Shown: one piece after another, positions 1 to 6,231 of the stretch
Numbering within the stretch: the stretch's first letter is position 1
Layout: each line of letters begins with the position of its first letter
NCBI GenBank assembly: GCA_017552165.1
Contig: JAFZCF010000145.1
Span: 1-6,231 of the forward strand
Length of the DNA: 6,231 nucleotides
Source of the DNA: Clostridia bacterium
GTDB taxonomy: Bacteria > Bacillota_A > Clostridia > Oscillospirales > CAG-272
Direction of reading: 5' to 3'
Notes under the pieces: model-generated
Told to the model about the DNA's origin: nothing
The model's input: only the letters and a program-made list of their open reading frames with translations
The model's database searches: none
Position numbers and translations under genes: made by a program

Positions 1-980
1 ACCTACAACGACGACACCCTGCCGGACGGCGCCCCCGACATGTACAGACTTCCCGATCTCATCGAAAAGTACTGCGACATACTCGTGGATTACAGGATAA
101 CGCCGTACAGTCTGCCGCTCGGCTCCTTCGGCCTCGCGGAGGAGAAAGCGGCGAAATATCTCGACAACCCGAGGGTGAGTCTCACCGTCCTCTGGGGGAC
201 CCAGCAGGGCGACCTCGCGGAACAGTATAAAATAGCCGAAAAAAACAACTGGCTTCACAAGATAGCGTTCATGGAATACGACGAGCCGCACGACGAGTCG
301 CACATGGACAGCATCTTATTCCAGATATCAAACTACAACAGATATTTCCCGACTACGCTGCATTTCAACGCCATAATCTGCAACATGGTCAAGGACGGGC
401 AGAACATAATCGAGCGCCTCGCGCCCTACACGACGCTCCATTGCGTAAAGGCGCAGCTGTTCTCCGGCGAGATCGCCGAGTCGATGCTCAAACTCAAGGA
501 AGAGCGCGGCGACAAGATAATGTGGTACGTCTGCGGTGACGAGCCCGTCAGCATGATCGACGGACTCCCGAGCATCCCGGGGACGGAAAAGCGTGTGCTT
601 TTCTGGCAGCAGTATTTCTTCAATCTCGACGGATTCCTCATGTGGCAGTCCTGCGACTGGGAGAACGCCGACAACATTTGGGAAGAAAATTACGGCGAGA
701 AGAGGATAACGCCGATCGGCGCGGGTCTGAGCCCGACGGGCAACGGCATTTTCCTGTACTGGCATCCAGACACAAAGGAGCCGGTCCCGACGCTCGGGCT
801 CGAGGCCATGAGGGACGGGATTGAGGACTATCAGCTCATCATGCTCGCCGACGAATATCTCGGGCGCGAAGAGGCGATGAAATACGTTGAACGGATAACT
901 ACCGGGCATTCCAAGTTCACGAGAGACAGCGACTTCCTTCTGCAGGTCAGAGATGAGCTCGCGGCGGCGGTCGAGGCGGC
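1..980 (+). repeat. Direct repeat, copy 1 (diverged tandem duplication)
   Basis: Bases 1-980 align without any insertion or deletion to 1742-2721 at a constant offset of 1741. Similarity is uneven: the part before about base 336 is clearly more diverged than the rest. Two tracts are exactly identical to copy 2: 680-728 (49 bases) and 799-862 (64 bases). The match ends abruptly at 980, shortly before the stop codon. The left end lies outside the window. Confidence 0.9.
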
Positions 981-993
981 CGCAGCGGGATGA
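1..993 (+). CDS. DUF4091 / GH123-like glycoside hydrolase, 5'-truncated by window start
   Basis: The frame is open from base 1 and gives 330 residues ending at TGA 991-993. The first in-frame ATG (base 40) is internal, because the codons before it match the interior of the downstream paralogue, so the true start lies outside the window. Visible features are a YDEP motif with an adjacent Asp-Glu pair (D94, E95 counted from base 1), WYVCGDEP, a GFLMWQSCDW motif and the DUF4091 signature RDGIEDY (from residue 271). GH123 beta-N-acetylgalactosaminidases use such an Asp-Glu pair in substrate-assisted hydrolysis. Most DUF4091 proteins are uncharacterised, so beta-hexosaminidase activity is only a family-level guess. 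The missing part probably holds a signal peptide and beta-sandwich like the neighbour's. The reading frame is intact, so I do not see a pseudogene. The C-terminus (EAAAAG) is shorter than the paralogue's, and the stop is 7 bases before the next start. Confidence 0.85.
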   Translation, partial: TYNDDTLPDGAPDMYRLPDLIEKYCDILVDYRITPYSLPLGSFGLAEEKAAKYLDNPRVSLTVLWGTQQGDLAEQYKIAEKNNWLHKIAFMEYDEPHDESHMDSILFQISNYNRYFPTTLHFNAIICNMVKDGQNIIERLAPYTTLHCVKAQLFSGEIAESMLKLKEERGDKIMWYVCGDEPVSMIDGLPSIPGTEKRVLFWQQYFFNLDGFLMWQSCDWENADNIWEENYGEKRITPIGAGLSPTGNGIFLYWHPDTKEPVPTLGLEAMRDGIEDYQLIMLADEYLGREEAMKYVERITTGHSKFTRDSDFLLQVRDELAAAVEAAAAG

Positions 994-1000
994 CGAATCT

Positions 1001-1066
1001 GTGAAAATCAGGACATTATTCCTCGGCCTCGTAATTCTGACTGCGATTGCGTTCGCCTTTTCGTGC
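1001..1066 (+). other. Lipoprotein signal peptide with lipobox Cys22
   Basis: This region encodes K2 and R4, then a hydrophobic run (LFLGLVILTAIAFAF), then S21-C22. The lipobox AFS-C is degenerate: Ala at -3 and Phe at -2 instead of the usual Leu and Ala/Ser. The short hydrophobic core, the Cys and the low-complexity linker after it still favour signal peptidase II processing over a plain secretion signal. Confidence 0.7.
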
Positions 1067-2746
1067 TCTCACGTGGGAGCCCCGGCGGCGACGGGTGGCA
1101 CGGAGACGGCGGCGCCGGTGACGGAGCCCGTCGAGACGGTACCTATAAGAGGGAAGGACGGGGGCGAGATAAACGATTCTAAGCTTTACGCGTGGTTCGA
1201 GAACGGCTCCGCCCTCATCCACCGCGACGATTTCGAGGTCGGTGATTCCGGCAGCATAAGCGTCTCGATGGCAAAGAACGAGATGGAGGGAGTTCAGCTC
1301 ATTCTCGCCTCGGCTGTCAGCCACGAGGGGGTGAGATGCGAGCTCGGCACGCTCTCCGACGGCGCGGGACACACGCTGAACGGCACAGTCAACGTCGCGT
1401 ACGAAACTTACATAAAGTCGGCCGGCAAGTCGCTCGGCATGCGAGGGTACGTTCCTACGGCGCTCCTCGATCAGGACGATCCCTACGTCGGTGGGAGCTT
1501 TGACGTCATCGCGGGCAGGTCAAAGACGCTTTACATCCGTTTCATCACGGAGCTCGACACCGCGCCGGGCGAATACAATGGCAAAATCTCCGTCGTTCAA
1601 GGTGAAAACGTCCTGTTCGAAGGCGATATCTCCGTCAGAGTCTGGAATATATATTTCGACGAGGCGACGAGAGGGATACATACCTTCGGATACGGCTGGG
1701 CGTCGCAGTTCGATCCCAATAACTATTATTACTGCGGACCGACCTATGACAGAGACACCCTTCCGGAGGGCGCGCCGGATATGTATAAATACCCGGAACT
1801 GTCCGAGATATACTGCGATTTTCTGATCGACTACCGCATCACCCCGACGTATCTTCCGCTCAGTGCGAACGGTCTTCTCGATGAAAAAGCCGAAAAATAT
1901 CTCGACAACCCGCGCGTCAATCTCGTCGGACTGAACGAACTTCAGCAGAACAATCTGGCGGCGCAGTACGCCAGGGCGGCCGAGCGCGGCTGGCTCGGAA
2001 AGATCAGTTTCTCACAGTACGACGAGCCGCATGAGGAGTGGCATCTCCGGACGATCATCAACTCGATAAACCGGACTAACCGGTATTTCCCGACGACGCT
2101 GCATTTCAACGCTCTCATCCGTGATATGCGCAAGGACGGGCAGAACATAATCGAACGTCTCGCGCCCTATACGACGCTCCACTGCGTCAAGGCACAGCTG
2201 TTCACCGGGCAGATCGCCGAGACTATGGTTAAATTCAAAGAGGAACGCGGGGATACCATATTGTGGTACGTCTGCGGGGACGAGCCGGTCAGCATGATCG
2301 ACGGCCTCCCGAGCATACCTGGGACGGAGAAGCGCGTGCTTTTCTGGCAGGAGTATTTCTTCGATCTCGACGGATTCCTTATGTGGCAGACCTGTATGTG
2401 GTCAAACGAAGACAACATCTGGGAAGAAAATTACGGCGAGAAGAGGATAACGCCGATCGGCGCGGGTCTTGGCCCGACGGCAAACGGCATATTCCTGTAC
2501 TGGCATCCCGAAACCAAAATGCCGGTCCCGACGCTCGGCCTCGAGGCCATGAGGGACGGGATTGAGGACTATCAGCTCATCATGCTCGCCGACGAATATC
2601 TCGTGCGCGGCGAGGCGATGAAATACGTCGAACGCATAACGACGGGACATTCGAAATTCACGAGAGACAGCGGCTTCCTTCTGCAGGTCAGAGACGAACT
2701 CGCGGCGGCGGTCGAGGCGGCTCTCTCGGAAAATAGCGGAAAATAA
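1001..2746 (+). CDS. DUF4091 / GH123-like glycoside hydrolase, predicted lipoprotein
   Basis: A complete gene of 581 residues. I chose the GTG at 1001 because it gives a clean lipoprotein signal (MKIRTLFLGLVILTAIAFA, then FSC with Cys22). The upstream ATG at 953 would add an Arg-rich stretch that merely translates the end of the previous gene out of frame. A Thr/Pro/Glu-rich linker (about 24-50) precedes a beta-sandwich domain (about 70-215) with AKNEMEGVQLIL at 91 and LDTAPGEYNG at 185, both typical of the N-terminal part of DUF4091 proteins. The catalytic barrel follows, with YDEPHEEWH (D341, E342, the expected GH123-type pair), WYVCGDEP, GFLMWQTCMW and RDGIEDY (518-524). The enzyme is probably anchored on the outer face of the cell membrane and acts on an extracellular glycan. 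GH123 members remove beta-GalNAc, but the substrate here is unproven. It is a tandem paralogue of the preceding gene. Confidence 0.87.
   Translation: MKIRTLFLGLVILTAIAFAFSCSHVGAPAATGGTETAAPVTEPVETVPIRGKDGGEINDSKLYAWFENGSALIHRDDFEVGDSGSISVSMAKNEMEGVQLILASAVSHEGVRCELGTLSDGAGHTLNGTVNVAYETYIKSAGKSLGMRGYVPTALLDQDDPYVGGSFDVIAGRSKTLYIRFITELDTAPGEYNGKISVVQGENVLFEGDISVRVWNIYFDEATRGIHTFGYGWASQFDPNNYYYCGPTYDRDTLPEGAPDMYKYPELSEIYCDFLIDYRITPTYLPLSANGLLDEKAEKYLDNPRVNLVGLNELQQNNLAAQYARAAERGWLGKISFSQYDEPHEEWHLRTIINSINRTNRYFPTTLHFNALIRDMRKDGQNIIERLAPYTTLHCVKAQLFTGQIAETMVKFKEERGDTILWYVCGDEPVSMIDGLPSIPGTEKRVLFWQEYFFDLDGFLMWQTCMWSNEDNIWEENYGEKRITPIGAGLGPTANGIFLYWHPETKMPVPTLGLEAMRDGIEDYQLIMLADEYLVRGEAMKYVERITTGHSKFTRDSGFLLQVRDELAAAVEAALSENSGK
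1742..2721 (+). repeat. Direct repeat, copy 2 (diverged tandem duplication)
   Basis: This is the counterpart of bases 1-980 and lies inside the complete DUF4091 gene. Over the last 301 bases (2421-2721) I count 25 mismatches by hand, about 92% identity. Beyond 2721 the copies diverge completely: this one continues with a longer tail (LSENSGK) before its stop. Confidence 0.9.
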
Positions 2747-2748
2747 AT

Positions 2749-2755
2749 GAGGTGA
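2749..2755 (+). promoter_or_regulatory. Shine-Dalgarno site GAGGTGA
   Basis: A strong ribosome binding site starts 2 bases after the stop of the lipoprotein gene. GAGG is 6 bases from the ATG at 2759. It fixes the start of the oxidoreductase and indicates translation from the same transcript. Confidence 0.8.
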
Positions 2756-2758
2756 CAA

Positions 2759-3751
2759 ATGAAAAAATACAACGTTTTGCTTCTCGGCATCGGCTTTATC
2801 GGGAAGCAGTGGATAAGGACGATAAACGCCGACGGACGTCTGCGGCTCGCCGCCGTATCGGGGATACTTCCCGAGGGGCAGACCGTCGAGTCGCTCGGCG
2901 CGGGCGACGGGGTCAGATACTATCCCGACTACCGCGAAGCTATAGAAAAGACCGACGCGGATTTTGTCGTCATAGCAATCCCGACGCGGTTCCACACCGA
3001 CGCGGCGCGCCTCGCGCTCGAAAAGGGAATGCACGTTCTGAGCGAAAAGCCGCTCGCCGTCGACGACGACGACGCGGACTTTGCCATAGAGCTCGTACGC
3101 AAATATCCCGGCCTGCTCTACGCTGTCGACCAGAACTACCGCTGGAGGGCGCACAACAGGACGGTCAGACGCCTGCTCGACGGCGGGATCGTCGGCGATC
3201 TGCGCGAGATACACATAGAGTTCCGCCAGCCGGACGACCTGAACGGCTATCGCGCGGACCTCGAGCAGCCGCTCCTTCAGGACGTCTGCATACACCACTT
3301 CGACCTGCTCCGTTTTTTCAGCGGAAAGGTCTGCAAAAACGTATACGCAAGGTCGTATCACACGCCCTGGAGCGTTTTCAGGGGACGCGCCTCGACCGAC
3401 GTTCTGCTCGAGATGGACGGCGGCCTCTTCGTCACCTACACGGGGACCTGGGCGGCGCACGGAAAGATCACGACGTGGGACGGAGACTGGACTTTCTGCG
3501 GTGAAAAGGGAGTTCTCACGATGAAAAACGATGAGATCACCTTCTTCGCCGACGGCGCCGAAAAGGGCGAGCCGATACCCGTCGACGGGCTGTCGCCTGT
3601 CGAGCTCGCGGGATGTCTCGACAACTTCGTAAACGCCCTCGGCGGCGGCTCTGCGCTCGAAACTCCCGCGTCGGACAACGTCGAGAGCTTCCGCATAGTA
3701 TGCGCGGCGGAGCGCTCCGTCGCCTGCGGCGGTCAGGTGGAGCCGAGATGA
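2759..3751 (+). CDS. Gfo/Idh/MocA family NAD(P)-dependent oxidoreductase
   Basis: A full-length protein of 330 residues, normal for the family and cytoplasmic, with no signal peptide. The N-terminal Rossmann fold begins with LLGIGFIGKQW (GxGxxG at residues 10-15). The EKP motif (E96-K97-P98) carries the Lys that usually contributes to catalysis. The C-terminal alpha/beta domain has YRWR and the motif DVCIHHFD (D175, H179, D182), matching the family's DxxxHxxD with the catalytic His. Family members oxidise, reduce or epimerise sugars, inositols and sugar acids, and some hydrolyse glycosides by an oxidation-elimination route. The sequence alone does not reveal the substrate. Being between glycoside hydrolases and a sialic-acid-lyase-like aldolase suggests a sugar or sugar-acid substrate. 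The start is set by GAGGTGA, and the end overlaps the next gene by 4 bases (ATGA). A low-complexity GAC run encodes VDDDDAD just after EKP. Confidence 0.9.
   Translation: MKKYNVLLLGIGFIGKQWIRTINADGRLRLAAVSGILPEGQTVESLGAGDGVRYYPDYREAIEKTDADFVVIAIPTRFHTDAARLALEKGMHVLSEKPLAVDDDDADFAIELVRKYPGLLYAVDQNYRWRAHNRTVRRLLDGGIVGDLREIHIEFRQPDDLNGYRADLEQPLLQDVCIHHFDLLRFFSGKVCKNVYARSYHTPWSVFRGRASTDVLLEMDGGLFVTYTGTWAAHGKITTWDGDWTFCGEKGVLTMKNDEITFFADGAEKGEPIPVDGLSPVELAGCLDNFVNALGGGSALETPASDNVESFRIVCAAERSVACGGQVEPR
3739..3742 (+). promoter_or_regulatory. Shine-Dalgarno site GGAG deciding the start at 3748
   Basis: GGAG lies inside the end of the oxidoreductase gene, 5 bases before the ATG at 3748. With the ATGA stop/start overlap it supports translational coupling. 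It favours 3748 over the in-frame upstream ATG at 3613 and the downstream ATG at 3781. Confidence 0.7.
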
Positions 3752-4971
3752 GAGAGCCGAAATTCGGGCCTCATTTCCCGATGGAGGAATTTGAGGACAG
3801 GCGCGGGAGGATAAGAAAGGCGATGGCCTCCGAAGGGCTCGACGCCCTGATCCTCGCAAGACAGGAGAATCTCGAGTACGCCTCGGGGTTCACTCACGAT
3901 TCGTGGCTCGCCGGCTTCCGCGATTTCACACAGCAGGTCGTCATCTTCGCCGACCCGGCGATAGAGCCGGCGCTCGTCGCCCCCTGCGATCTTCAGGGAT
4001 GCTTCGCCACCTCGGCGATATCCGATATCCGCCCGGTGAGGGACCTCACCCCTGCGGGGAACATGAAGGTCCTTATGGACGTGCTCTCGCCTCTGGGAGC
4101 CCATCCTAAGATAGGGATCGAACGCCCGGCAGACGGGCGCCCGAGCCTGCCGCAGATATTCATAGAAGAACTCGAAAACGGTCTCAAAGCCGCGCTCTCC
4201 GACTGCACCGAGCTCATGGACAGGGTGAGGATGATAAAATCTCCCCGCGAGATCGCGTTTGTCAGAGAGGCGTGCAGGATAACCTCGGAGGCCGTCGAGG
4301 CGGGCGTACGCGCCGTACGCCTCGGGGCGAGCGAGGCCGAGATCGCGAACGTGATAGCGCTCGAGATGGTGCGGCTCTCGGGAGGCGGATACGCCTCGTC
4401 GCCGTGGTTCATTTACGTTTACGCCGACGGCAAGAGCCCCGTCGCCTGGGACGGCGTCGCGAGCGACTACCGTTTCAGGGAAGGCGACTGCGTTTACATC
4501 GACGCGGGGTACAGGAAATACGGGTACTACGCCGACATGATACGCATAGTCTCGCTCGGCGAGCCCCTGCCGGATAAGAAAAAGATCTTCGAGGTCTCGC
4601 GCGAGGTCAATCACGAACTTATAAGGTTCATGAAGCCCGGTCTCCGCAGCTCGGAGGTCTACCGCCGGCTGTACGAGACCTACGAAAAGCTCGGATACAA
4701 AAAAGAGATCGACGCCGCGCTCGAGGGCGGCTTCGTCTGCGAAGGACACGGGATAGGGCTTTCGGTCCACGAGCCGCCCTATATCGTGCCGGACTGCGAC
4801 ATAATACTCGAGCCGGGGATGACGATGTCCCTCGAGCCGAATCTCTTCCTCGGATTCCCGTTTGAGAACACCCGCGTGGCGCTCAAACCCGAAAACAACA
4901 TTCTTATAACCGAAAACGGCTGTGAGCTGCTGTCGACCACACCGGACGACATGCGCGTCGCCGCGATATAA
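3748..4971 (+). CDS. M24 family metallopeptidase / amidohydrolase (Xaa-Pro dipeptidase-like)
   Basis: A cytoplasmic protein of 407 residues, the usual two-domain length. The N-terminal creatinase-type domain (about 12-145) contains LDALILARQENLEYASGF. The catalytic pita-bread domain starts near MIKSPREIAFVREA (162). All five expected metal ligands are present: D252 (YIDAG), D263 (YYADM), H334 (GHGIG), E363 (SLEPN) and E382 (PENN). H341 in VHEPP is the conserved second His. This argues for an active dinuclear metal hydrolase and against creatinase, which lacks the metal set. Family members cleave Xaa-Pro bonds, but some act on small amides such as N-acyl metabolites. In this operon a catabolic amide hydrolase is plausible, though unproven. 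The start overlaps the oxidoreductase stop as ATGA. The next gene follows after 25 bases. Confidence 0.88.
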   Translation: MREPKFGPHFPMEEFEDRRGRIRKAMASEGLDALILARQENLEYASGFTHDSWLAGFRDFTQQVVIFADPAIEPALVAPCDLQGCFATSAISDIRPVRDLTPAGNMKVLMDVLSPLGAHPKIGIERPADGRPSLPQIFIEELENGLKAALSDCTELMDRVRMIKSPREIAFVREACRITSEAVEAGVRAVRLGASEAEIANVIALEMVRLSGGGYASSPWFIYVYADGKSPVAWDGVASDYRFREGDCVYIDAGYRKYGYYADMIRIVSLGEPLPDKKKIFEVSREVNHELIRFMKPGLRSSEVYRRLYETYEKLGYKKEIDAALEGGFVCEGHGIGLSVHEPPYIVPDCDIILEPGMTMSLEPNLFLGFPFENTRVALKPENNILITENGCELLSTTPDDMRVAAI

Positions 4972-4980
4972 AGGTATAAA

Positions 4981-4987
4981 AAAGGAG
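4981..4987 (+). promoter_or_regulatory. Shine-Dalgarno site AAAGGAG
   Basis: A strong ribosome binding site in the 25-base gap after the M24 gene, 9 bases from the ATG at 4997. It selects this start over the in-frame ATG at 4922, which lies inside the M24 gene. The gap shows no hairpin or terminator. Confidence 0.8.
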
Positions 4988-4996
4988 AACGAAAAA

Positions 4997-5911
4997 ATGG
5001 ACAAAAGCAAATTCAACGGCATACTCGTGCCGATCATCTCACCCCTCACGCCGGACGGCGGAGTGGATTTCAAAGCGTTTGAGAAAGTAGTCCGCTACGT
5101 GTTCGAAAAAGGCGTGGACGGTCTCTACGTCTGCGGCGGAACGGGAGACGCGAATTATCTCCGCCTGGAGGAGCGCAAGCAGATCGCCGAGCTCGCCTGC
5201 CGTCTCTGCAAGGAAAACGGCAAGCTCTGCATAGTTCACGCCGGCGCCCGCAGCACCCGCGACTCCGTAGAGCTCGTAAAGCACGCCGCCTCGATAGGCG
5301 CCGACGCCGTCTCGGCCATGCCCGCGGCCAAAATGAACAGAAACCAGCTCCTCGGATATTACGGAGCCCTCTCCGAAGCGTCGGGAAACACGCCCTTTCT
5401 CGTATATTACATCCCGGGCGTGACGGTCGACATTGACCTCGACACGTTCCTCAAGCTCCTTGATCTCAAGAACGTGATAGGGCTCAAGTTCTCCAATGAA
5501 AACTTCTTCTACATGAAGCGCCTCATGATAAACAGGCCAGACATCGTCATCTTCAACGGATGCGACGAGCTCCTAACCTACGGGCTTCTCAACGGCGCGA
5601 ACGGCGGTATCGGGATGAACTACAACGTCTTCCCGGAGCTCTTCGTACTCATCTACAAGTGCGTAAGGAACGGGGATATCGCAAACGCGCTCAAGCTTCA
5701 GGACGCCCTCGCCGCCTTCCTCGATCCCGTTTTCAGATACGGGCTCTACGAGTCTGTCGAGCACACCATCAAGCTCCGCTTCGGCATTGAGAGCTGCTTC
5801 CGCGAGCCGAACGCCGTGCACGTCATGACCGACGCGCAGAAGGCCGAGGTCGCCGGAAAGATGGAATATCTCGACGGCGTGATCGCCGAGGTCGCGGCGT
5901 CGCTCAAATAA
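4997..5911 (+). CDS. N-acetylneuraminate lyase-like aldolase (DHDPS/NAL family)
   Basis: A protein of 304 residues, one TIM barrel, the normal length of the family. These class I aldolases form a Schiff base and cleave or join pyruvate and an aldehyde. The Schiff-base Lys is K164 (GLKFS), the catalytic Tyr is Y137 (YYIP), and the carboxylate-binding loop reads GGTGD with T49. NGCDELL (G188, D190, E191) matches NGYDEIF of E. coli NanA, whose Asp191-Glu192 bind the sialic acid side chain. GIGMNYN matches GIGSTYN. This makes it closer to sialic acid lyase than to dihydrodipicolinate synthase. Two NanA contacts differ: Ser47 is Gly48 and Ser208 is Met207. The real substrate may therefore be Neu5Ac, a modified sialic acid or another 2-keto-3-deoxy sugar acid. 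I withhold the symbol nanA for that reason. The stop overlaps the next start by one base. Confidence 0.87.
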   Translation: MDKSKFNGILVPIISPLTPDGGVDFKAFEKVVRYVFEKGVDGLYVCGGTGDANYLRLEERKQIAELACRLCKENGKLCIVHAGARSTRDSVELVKHAASIGADAVSAMPAAKMNRNQLLGYYGALSEASGNTPFLVYYIPGVTVDIDLDTFLKLLDLKNVIGLKFSNENFFYMKRLMINRPDIVIFNGCDELLTYGLLNGANGGIGMNYNVFPELFVLIYKCVRNGDIANALKLQDALAAFLDPVFRYGLYESVEHTIKLRFGIESCFREPNAVHVMTDAQKAEVAGKMEYLDGVIAEVAASLK

Positions 5912-6231
5912 TGCGTCTTACCGAGATCCATCACGTCGCGATCATAACGTCAGATCGCGAAAAGACGGTCGATTTTTACGTCGGCCGCCTCGGATTTGAG
6001 ATCATAAGGGAGACCGAGCGCCCCGAGCGGGGGGATATCAAGCTCGATCTGCGGGTAAACGACCTGACCGAACTTGAGATATTTATCGTAAAAGACCCGC
6101 CCGCGAGGGTGACGCGCCCCGAGGCGCGGGGACTCAGACACCTCGCCTTCCGCGTCGACGACGTGGAGGAGGCGGTAAAGTGGCTCGCCTCAAAGGGCAT
6201 TGAAACCGAGCCGGTCAGGACCGACCCGGTC
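5911..6231 (+). CDS. VOC-family (glyoxalase-like) metalloprotein, YaeR type, 3'-truncated
   Basis: The reading frame starts at the ATG at 5911, sharing one base with the preceding TAA, and stays open for 107 codons to the window end. The segments IHHVAI, FYVGRLGFE, RPEARGLRHLAF and VDDVEEAV closely resemble E. coli YaeR, a small vicinal-oxygen-chelate protein of about 130 residues. Three of the expected metal ligands are visible: H8, E56 (ELEIF) and H77 (LRHLAF). The fourth, a Glu near the C-terminus, lies beyond the window. VOC enzymes include glyoxalase I, dioxygenases and epimerases. The activity of YaeR-type proteins is not well defined, so no reaction is assigned. The tight overlap suggests coupled translation and a role in the same pathway, perhaps with a reactive aldehyde made by the aldolase. 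Confidence 0.85.
   Translation, partial: MRLTEIHHVAIITSDREKTVDFYVGRLGFEIIRETERPERGDIKLDLRVNDLTELEIFIVKDPPARVTRPEARGLRHLAFRVDDVEEAVKWLASKGIETEPVRTDPV

Noticed and set aside
1..993. First hydrolase as a pseudogene fragment of the second
   Set aside because: The frame is intact to the last codon, the predicted catalytic pair and signature motifs are kept, and the missing 5' part is explained by the window edge.
953..1000. Upstream ATG start at 953 for the second hydrolase
   Set aside because: It would add 16 Arg-rich residues overlapping the first hydrolase and spoil a good lipoprotein signal that begins at the GTG at 1001.
3058..3077. GAC-type trinucleotide run as a repeat element
   Set aside because: It is only a few units long and in frame, encoding a short Asp run in a helix after the EKP motif.
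3613..3747. Upstream ATG at 3613 for the M24 gene
   Set aside because: It would add 45 Arg-rich residues that overlap the oxidoreductase gene. The ATG at 3748 has GGAG at correct spacing and an ATGA overlap.
2402..3859. Long open frame of 485 codons on the - strand
   Set aside because: It lies antisense to the oxidoreductase and the end of the lipoprotein gene. Its Arg/Val-rich translation has no recognisable domain. GC-biased codon use of the sense genes keeps this frame open.
4922..4996. Upstream ATG at 4922 for the aldolase
   Set aside because: The extension lies within the M24 gene and resembles no aldolase N-terminus. The start at 4997 has AAAGGAG and matches the family length.
3733..5073. 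Long open frame of 446 codons on the - strand
   Set aside because: It is antisense to the M24 gene, whose metal ligands and domains are unmistakable. The minus-strand translation shows no family motif.
6030..6130. GC-rich inverted stretches such as CCCCGAGCGGGG as a terminator
   Set aside because: They are short, have no following T run, and lie inside the open VOC coding frame, where they reflect Arg/Pro/Glu codons.

Overview
This 6.2 kb window is a densely packed block with every gene on the + strand, and it looks like one catabolic operon. By eye the DNA is moderately GC-rich (mid to high fifties percent). ATA and AGG/AGA codons are frequent alongside GC-ending codons, several starts have strong AGGAGG-type Shine-Dalgarno sites, and one lipoprotein has a Thr/Pro/Glu-rich linker. 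This fits an uncultured, probably gut-associated Bacillota (Clostridia-like) bacterium. That placement is inferred from style only, and a Lentisphaerae- or Planctomycetes-type source of DUF4091 genes is not excluded.

Layout: bases 1-993 are the 3' part of a DUF4091 / GH123-like glycoside hydrolase gene whose start lies before the window. Seven bases later (1001-2746) comes a complete paralogue with a lipoprotein signal peptide. The two form a tandem duplication that aligns without gaps at a constant offset of 1741 bp. They are about 57% identical (protein) before and around the predicted catalytic Asp-Glu pair, but about 89% identical after it. Next are a Gfo/Idh/MocA oxidoreductase (2759-3751), an M24 metallopeptidase/amidohydrolase of the Xaa-Pro dipeptidase type (3748-4971, ATGA overlap), an N-acetylneuraminate-lyase-like class I aldolase (4997-5911), and the first 107 codons of a YaeR-type VOC (glyoxalase-like) protein (5911 to the window end, one-base TAATG overlap). 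No gap exceeds 25 bases, and I see no internal promoter, terminator, RNA gene, mobile element or CRISPR array.

Working model (inference): surface-anchored GH123-like enzymes release a sugar or glycan fragment, and the cytoplasmic enzymes process it. The Gfo/Idh enzyme would do NAD(P)-dependent redox chemistry on a sugar or sugar acid, the M24 enzyme would cleave an amide or peptide bond, and the aldolase would split a 2-keto acid to pyruvate plus an aldehyde. The VOC protein would be a metal enzyme handling a downstream small metabolite. The aldolase keeps the Lys, Tyr and Asp-Glu pair of sialic acid lyase but changes two substrate-contacting serines, so the substrate may be a sialic-acid-like compound rather than Neu5Ac. 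No transporter, regulator, NanE or NanK is visible, so the substrate remains open.
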